A stretch of 64,000 bases of DNA. It comes from Pectobacterium aroidearum. GTDB lineage: Bacteria > Pseudomonadota > Gammaproteobacteria > Enterobacterales > Enterobacteriaceae. The notes beneath the pieces are model-generated. The model searched no databases. It was not told where the DNA came from and was given only the letters and a program-made list of their open reading frames with translations. Both the position numbers and the translations under genes were made by a program. The DNA lies in the NCBI RefSeq assembly GCF_041228105.1, contig NZ_CP166097.1, forward strand, positions 3,286,001-3,350,000. The letters run 5' to 3'. Positions 58,001 to 64,000 of the stretch are shown here, piece after piece (the stretch's first letter is position 1; the number at the start of each line of letters is the position of its first letter).

Positions 58001-58483
58001 TCAGAACTTGAGCAATTTCACCGTAGCATCGATGTCTATCTCATCTTCCGAGAAGATTAACGTCGTTCCCTGGAAGGTCGTGATCGCCAGTTTTTTTATC
58101 GAGCGCATTTCACCCGGCTTAGCGGTTGATTTCGGCCTGATACTATTCATCAGTATCCCCACAGACAGCACCGCATTTTCTTTATCAATACCGCTATCGA
58201 CGGGCACTTCTTCGCTGTAAACCAGATAAGACTTGATCGACGTGAGCTTAAGGCGCTCACCCGCGATATAGATGTATTTGCTTTCCGGTAAAACCTTCAC
58301 CGCATAGGCCGACAGTCCCTTGTTATTTGTGGTGGGCTCGAAAGTGACCGCCGCATCTTTCTTAATCAGATCAGGGTTGGCGACCTTAATCACATGAAAA
58401 TACCGGTTCTCACCGTTTTCATCTTTGATAAATCCAAAACCTTTATCTTTAAACCAGGTTGTGATCGTTCCGTTCATCGCCAT
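58001..58483 (-). CDS. Cold-shock-domain protein with C-terminal extension
   Basis: 160 residues. The N-terminal OB fold (about 3-65) has the RNA-binding RNP1 KGFGFI and RNP2-like YFHV. The remaining C-terminal 90 residues (KYIYIAGERLKLTSIKSYLVYS onward) form a beta-rich domain with no family I can name; LIFSEDEIDIDATVKLLKF ends it. Such fusions differ from the 70-residue CspA proteins. Single gene; likely RNA-binding. Confidence 0.8.
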   Translation of the reverse strand: MAMNGTITTWFKDKGFGFIKDENGENRYFHVIKVANPDLIKKDAAVTFEPTTNNKGLSAYAVKVLPESKYIYIAGERLKLTSIKSYLVYSEEVPVDSGIDKENAVLSVGILMNSIRPKSTAKPGEMRSIKKLAITTFQGTTLIFSEDEIDIDATVKLLKF

Positions 58484-58752
58484 TGTCGCCTACTTAATCG
58501 TTTATCTGCTCAGTTTTTGCAGCGCGCAGTGTAAAGCACAATGCCTGCGCAGACTACGTCTTTGGGTTAAGTCTGGACGATAAATTTCTGGTCTGCAAAG
58601 GAGTAACGGCTGACCGCCCCTCAAGATTACCGATAGCACTCAGGCTAAATGGCGGCGTTCGGACGATGTTGACAGAAAGGGATGTGAGTTTAGCTTGAAT
58701 ACTATCCATTTACGGGAAAAGCCCCCTCATTGCATAATGAGGAGAATTTAGA
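58484..58752. other. Gap before terminator copy D
   Basis: 269 bp holding the leftward cold-shock gene promoter and a TCATTGCATAATGAGGAGA stretch that resembles the end of a tRNA-Asn plus its leader into copy D. No gene. Confidence 0.45.
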
Positions 58753-58787
58753 AAATCCCGTTTCAGTTTCCTTATAACGGGATTTTT
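58753..58787. terminator. Terminator hairpin copy D with tRNA-Asn-like junction
   Basis: AAATCCCGTT / AACGGGATTTTTT stem. The upstream bases GAGGAGAATTTAGAAAATCCCG match GAGGAGCCATATTTAGAAAATCCCG after tRNA-Asn except for a small gap, so it may be an old attachment junction. Confidence 0.65.
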
Positions 58788-58886
58788 TATGCACTACTCT
58801 GAGCGTCTACCGCGTATATCATTTAATAATCTTGATACTTGATTTGCTAAAGGTGATTTGAGATCCACGAAAATCAACAAAGCTTT

Positions 58887-60031
58887 TTAGTATAGCTCTT
58901 CAGCGCGTTCAAATTCGCCTCTGGTCAGATACAGATTTCCGAGATTACCATAGTTACTTGCCATGCCCTCTTTGTGGCCTAGCGCCTCATAGATCGCTAA
59001 TGATTTCTGGTACATCTCTTCAGCACGCTCAGGTTCACCTCTGATCTGATACAGGATTCCGAGATTGCTATACTGGCTTGCCATGCCCTCTTTATGGCCT
59101 AACGCCTCATGTGCCGCCAAGGATTTCAGGTACATTGCTTCAGCACGTTCAGGTTCACCTTTGGTCTGATACAGGACTCCAAGATTACCATAGTCACTTG
59201 CCATACCCACTTTGCGGCCTAGCACCTCATTGATAGCCAAGGACTTCTGGTACATCTCTTCTGCGCGTTCAACTTCGCCTCTGCTTTTATACAGAGATCC
59301 AAGATTACTATACTGGCTTGCCATCCCATCTTTACGGCCTATCGTCTCATTAATAGCCAAGGATTTCTGGTACATTGCTTCAGCACGCTCAAGTTCGCCT
59401 CTGTCCTTATACAAGACTCCGAGATTACCATACTGATTTGCCATGCCCTCTTTACGGCCTAACGCCTCATTGATAACCAAGGATTGCTGGAGCATTGCTT
59501 CAGCGCGCTCAAATTCACCTCTGGTGCTATACAGAATTCCGAGATTACCATAGTCACTTGCCATGCCCACTTTGCGACCTAGCGCCTCATTAATAGTCAA
59601 GGATTGCTGGTACATCGCTTCAGCGCGCTCAAGTTCACCTCTGATTTGATACAGAGCCCCAAGACCACCATAGTTATTTGCCATGCCCTCTTCTCGGCCT
59701 AGTGCCTCATTGATAGTCAAGGATTTCTGGTACATTACTTCCGCGCGTTCAAGTTCACCTCTGGTGTGATACAGAACTCCAAGGTTACCATACCAACTTG
59801 CCATCCCCTCTTTACGACCTAACGCCTCATCGATAGCCAAGGATTTCTGATACATCGCTTCAGCGCGCTCAGATTCGCCTCTGGTCTGATACAGGTTCCC
59901 GAGATTACCATATCGGATTGCCATGCCCTCTTTGCTACCTAGTGCTTCATCGATAGCCAAGGATTTCTGGTACATCTCTTCAGCACGTTCAAGTTCGCCT
60001 CTGGTCTGATACAGATTCCCAAGATTGCTAT
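58887..60031 (-). repeat. 120-bp coding tandem repeats in the TPR gene
   Basis: Nine and a half 120-bp units, 40 codons each, run from about 60031 down to 58887. Units differ by few substitutions in the first half and by more in others, so recombination between them probably changes copy number. Confidence 0.9.
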
Positions 60032-60935
60032 AAGCAATTGCTACCTCCTGCGATTTTTCATTTGTTCCACATATCTCTAGCCACTTTTTCAAAACTAAAA
60101 ATGCCGAGTCTAAATCGCCAGTACGTTGATAAAATTCATAACCAAGGGACAAAACACGAAGATTCATAGTTTCAACAACAAGCACCGCAAACTTTTGGCG
60201 TGCGAATTCAATTCTTCCATCGCGAGATAAATTAGCAGCATCCTCAGCGATTTGAAGTTGCATAGCATCAACCTTTAGAAGAGCTTCTTTCTCAGCATCA
60301 TGAGCTTGCTTTGCTTCTTCGATTTTAGCTGCCACAAGGCTCTTTGCTTTCTCAACTTCTTCCAATGCAAGCAACGGAAGAACTATCATATCGCGTTGTT
60401 TATCGGAGCTTGGCAACTCATCCTTTGCAAAGGCGCGAAGATGTTTATCCACTTCACTGACAAATGATTTTTCATCTTCAAAATAGCGATAAAATACTTG
60501 CCTTGTTTCCTCTAATTGCTTTCTAAAATCCATTACTTTTTTGAGTTGGGGACCAGGATCCGCCTCTGATTGAGCATCTACACGCTTAAAAAAGACAAAT
60601 ATTTCAGGCTTTCCTTCTTTTTTCCACCGTTCAAGAGCACGATGAAATTCCTCTTCGGTATAAGAAGAATAGGGTCCGGCATCAGGAGCCGATTGCCCCC
60701 AACGTCTGTTCATTACCAAGATAAAAACATCGCATTTGTCAACTTCTTCATTAATGACAGATTGATTTCTTCGACCTGTAGATGCCAAAGTATCTTCCCA
60801 GCCCAACGCCTTGAACTCAACATTGGCACCATCACCGAAACCGACATTTAATTGATTAATTACATCTCTAAAATGGTTTCTTTCATTAGAAAGATCTCCA
60901 GGAGAAGCAATAAAAACAGACACTTGTCTTTTCAT
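58887..60935 (-). CDS. DUF4062-TPR repeat protein
   Basis: 682 residues. N-terminus (about 3-90) is a DUF4062 domain: VFIASPGDLSNERNHFRDVI, GWEDTLASTGRRNQ and KCDVFILVMNRRWGQ, a Rossmann-like, TIR-related fold; a helical linker (about 175-290) follows. The C-terminal half is a TPR_12/kinesin-light-chain array: nine complete 40-residue units, each close to YGNLGxLYxxRGExERAExM, then half a unit ending ERAEELY-stop. The gene is isolated, minus strand, in accessory DNA. Such NTPase/TIR-like plus TPR proteins are common in bacterial immune and signalling systems; function here is inferred. Confidence 0.85.
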   Translation of the reverse strand: MKRQVSVFIASPGDLSNERNHFRDVINQLNVGFGDGANVEFKALGWEDTLASTGRRNQSVINEEVDKCDVFILVMNRRWGQSAPDAGPYSSYTEEEFHRALERWKKEGKPEIFVFFKRVDAQSEADPGPQLKKVMDFRKQLEETRQVFYRYFEDEKSFVSEVDKHLRAFAKDELPSSDKQRDMIVLPLLALEEVEKAKSLVAAKIEEAKQAHDAEKEALLKVDAMQLQIAEDAANLSRDGRIEFARQKFAVLVVETMNLRVLSLGYEFYQRTGDLDSAFLVLKKWLEICGTNEKSQEVAIAYSNLGNLYQTRGELERAEEMYQKSLAIDEALGSKEGMAIRYGNLGNLYQTRGESERAEAMYQKSLAIDEALGRKEGMASWYGNLGVLYHTRGELERAEVMYQKSLTINEALGREEGMANNYGGLGALYQIRGELERAEAMYQQSLTINEALGRKVGMASDYGNLGILYSTRGEFERAEAMLQQSLVINEALGRKEGMANQYGNLGVLYKDRGELERAEAMYQKSLAINETIGRKDGMASQYSNLGSLYKSRGEVERAEEMYQKSLAINEVLGRKVGMASDYGNLGVLYQTKGEPERAEAMYLKSLAAHEALGHKEGMASQYSNLGILYQIRGEPERAEEMYQKSLAIYEALGHKEGMASNYGNLGNLYLTRGEFERAEELY

Positions 60936-61358
60936 ATTTTTACCATCAATACCTATGCTAGATTTAGTTATTTTTTAGATATAAGACTTATTCGGCTATG
61001 GCACCGCTAGCGCTTAAAGACAAACCTGCCCCACTTTTATTGAATTAACAAACTCTAAATGTATTAGCCGGATTTAGGGGTTTGCAATTCAAAAATCAAT
61101 TACCTAATTTCGCCCAATGCCGTACCACGACTATATATCTATAGTTTCATACAATTATCCTGATATAGCTATTTATGTTAGTCAGCTAATTAATCCGTCA
61201 CTCCCCCCTAAACCAACACCATATTTATTAAATAAATATTAATAATAATTCAATCAGTTATTATTTATCACATCATCACAAAAATGAGTCATTTTTACTC
61301 ACTAAACCACACAAAAACATTCCCGATGCCGATTTCCTCAGCATCGGGAAGCCTTCAT
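60936..61358. other. Gap between TPR gene and 6-phospho-beta-glucosidase
   Basis: 423 bp, very AT-rich at 61030-61280, with no supported gene. It holds the TPR-gene promoter and the glucosidase terminator at 61320. Confidence 0.5.
61320..61347 (-). terminator. Terminator of the 6-phospho-beta-glucosidase gene
   Basis: CCCGATGC / GCATCGGG stem with an 11-nt loop, 12 bp after the stop codon; on the minus strand it is followed by GTTTTTG. Confidence 0.8.
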
Positions 61359-62807
<1,449 letters not shown>

Positions 62808-62965
62808 TTATCAATGCTGACTATTTATCGATGATCGCCGTGGCGCGCCTGACGTTGCTTTGCTTGCGCGCGCCTCGAATGGCCGAAATTCTAGAGGAAA
62901 AAGGAGGGCATGAACAGAAATAAGAAACCGGTTGCATATCCGGTACTCGCGGGTCTGGTGATATA

Positions 62966-62985
62966 AAAAATCCGCCACGAACGGC
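62966..62985 (-). terminator. Possible terminator of the MerR gene
   Basis: On the minus strand CGCC / GGCG with short loop followed by ATTTTTTAT. Small stem, moderate support. Confidence 0.45.
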
Positions 62986-62995
62986 GAAGTGCGCT

Positions 62996-63451
62996 TTATT
63001 TTTTCGTCTTCTGGGGCGCCTTACGAGTGGCTGACTTGTTCGTTTTATCCCGCATCTGGCTCTTTCGATGCGTGGTCTCGACAAGTTTCCTGAACGTCGG
63101 GCATTCCATATGCGATGGTGCAGAACAATCGGCGACGTGCCGCAGCGTGTCACGCAATATCTTTAACTCATGAATTTGCTGGTCGATTTCATCAGCTTTC
63201 TTATGCAGCACAGTGCGGGGCAAATCTGGCATCCCATTCTTGTTAAACATGCCAGCGATTTCCTGTAGTGAAAACCCCGCCGATTTCCCCAGCGTAATTA
63301 GCCTGAGTTGCAGCAGCACGTCTTCAGCAAACTGCCGCCGGAGCCCATGCCGGGACACCGAAGCAATCAGCCCGATTTCCTCGTAGTAACGCAGCGCCGA
63401 AGGCGTGAGCCCACTCTTCTCCGCGATTTCTCCAATATCCAGAAATTTCAT
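62996..63451 (-). CDS. MerR family transcriptional regulator
   Basis: 151 residues from ATG 63451 (MKFLDIGEIAEKSGLTPSALRYYEEIGLI), the typical MerR opening with HTH and wing. A long in-frame extension to 63925 overlaps the divergent MFS gene and is unlikely. Two cysteines in the C-terminal part (ADCSAP, MECPTF) could bind metal or sense redox, as in SoxR- or CueR-like members. Basic tail. Confidence 0.88.
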   Translation of the reverse strand: MKFLDIGEIAEKSGLTPSALRYYEEIGLIASVSRHGLRRQFAEDVLLQLRLITLGKSAGFSLQEIAGMFNKNGMPDLPRTVLHKKADEIDQQIHELKILRDTLRHVADCSAPSHMECPTFRKLVETTHRKSQMRDKTNKSATRKAPQKTKK

Positions 63452-63453
63452 GC

Positions 63454-63484
63454 TTGACCTCAAGTCGACTTTAATTTGTAGCAT
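63454..63484 (+). promoter_or_regulatory. MerR-type promoter with 19-bp spacer
   Basis: TTGACC (63454), 19 bp, TAGCAT (63479) upstream of the MFS gene, with the dyad CCTCAAGTCGACTTTAA inside the spacer. The long spacer and internal palindrome are hallmarks of MerR-activated promoters and the dyad resembles SoxR-type boxes. The divergent MerR gene starts 3 bp to the left. Confidence 0.85.
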
Positions 63485-63517
63485 GCTCTGGAACCCATAT
63501 TCTGACAAGGATAAAAA

Positions 63518-64000
63518 ATGATAATTAATCAACCAGACGAACCAGAGCAGGCCAAACCGGGCGTCACCCTCACACTGGCGCTCGCAATACTGGCAGCCTC
63601 GCTGGGAACGAGCATTGCCAACATCGCCCTTCCAACGCTGACGGAAACATTTTCTGCGCCATTTGCGCAGGTTCAGGCCGTCGTCATCGCCTATCTTGCC
63701 GCTATGGCGCTTTCCGTTGTGATCGCTGGCCGCCTTGGCGATCGCTATGGGCTGAAGCCGGTTTTCGTTGCAGGTCTTGGCCTCTTCTCCGTTGCATCGC
63801 TGCTGTGTGCCATCGCTCCCCACCTGTGGCAACTTATCGGTGCAAGAGCGCTTCAGGGGATCGGCGCCGCCTTCCTGATGACGCTCGGCATGGCACTGCT
63901 GAGGCAGACGGCTGGTGAAAATCATGTCGGACGAGCGATGGGGATACTGGGAACAGTATCCGCACTGGGAACCGCGCTTGGCCCTTCTGTCGGCGGCTTC
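63518..64000 (+). CDS. MFS transporter (DHA2/EmrB-like), truncated by window end
   Basis: The first 161 residues of a major-facilitator protein; ATG 63518 with AAGGATAAAAA. Opening ALAILAASLGTSIANIALPTL and the following loop GRLGDRYGLKP (loop 2-3 motif) match drug efflux transporters of the DHA2/EmrB type. Induced through the MerR-type promoter. The remainder lies beyond the window. Confidence 0.85.
   Translation, partial: MIINQPDEPEQAKPGVTLTLALAILAASLGTSIANIALPTLTETFSAPFAQVQAVVIAYLAAMALSVVIAGRLGDRYGLKPVFVAGLGLFSVASLLCAIAPHLWQLIGARALQGIGAAFLMTLGMALLRQTAGENHVGRAMGILGTVSALGTALGPSVGGF

Noticed and set aside
58484..58800. Second complete tRNA-Asn at copy D
   Set aside because: Only the last few bases and the following terminator resemble tRNA-Asn; no cloverleaf can be drawn.

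Overview
The window is a chromosomal segment of a soft-rot enterobacterium, most likely Pectobacterium. Two things point there: the order ybhS-ybhR / ybhL / moaEDCBA / ybhK / uvrB / bioDCFB / bioA is the enterobacterial core order, and a GH12 endoglucanase of the CelS type known from Pectobacterium carotovorum sits beside it. The call is by recognition only; no database search was run.

Region 1 (1-15.3 kb) is core. It holds two ABC-2 permeases (ybhS cut by the window edge, ybhR), the Bax-inhibitor-like YbhL, and the molybdopterin operon moaABCDE behind a Moco riboswitch. YbhK, a VOC protein, uvrB with a far-upstream LexA box, and the divergent biotin operons around a BirA operator follow.

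Region 2 (15.5-21.3 kb) is accessory. celS is followed by a 272-bp internally deleted IS903-type element. A 25-copy array of the octamer ATTAAAGG starts at the very next base. Then comes an AT-rich operon of two divergent DIT1/PvcA (isonitrile synthase)-like proteins and an MFS transporter. A short repeat of the celS terminator region flanks the block. This is the best candidate for an undescribed biosynthetic system in the window.

Region 3 (21.4-44.5 kb) is mostly core metabolism: yohJK, a lone PD-(D/E)XK protein, cdd, maeA, the gsiABCD glutathione/peptide importer, and moeAB, which complete the Moco pathway begun in region 1. It continues with a nitroreductase-like protein, a YegS-type lipid kinase, a GGDEF diguanylate cyclase, and a GntR-controlled lyase plus DASS anion transporter. 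It ends with a Pmp3-like peptide, an LprI-like protein, tRNA-Ser(CGA), mtfA and tRNA-Asn(GTT).

Region 4 (44.5-61 kb) is a mosaic beginning at tRNA-Asn. A decayed P4-type integrase directly follows the tRNA. After it come an old-yellow-enzyme/ArsR/threonine aldolase/MDR reductase group, eamB with a LysR regulator, a ketopantoate-reductase-like protein, a transporter remnant abutting a second-type tyrosyl-tRNA synthetase, and a GGCT protein. ymjA, the folate-independent methionine synthase pair mesX-mesD, yaiL, a cold-shock-domain fusion and a DUF4062-TPR protein complete it. The DUF4062-TPR protein carries nine and a half near-identical 120-bp repeats. Four related copies of the tRNA-Asn-type terminator hairpin lie at 44.5, 51.3, 54.3 and 58.8 kb and may mark old junctions.

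Region 5 (61.3-64 kb) holds a 6-phospho-beta-glucosidase and a MerR regulator divergent from an MFS efflux gene that runs off the window, with a 19-bp-spaced MerR-type promoter between them.
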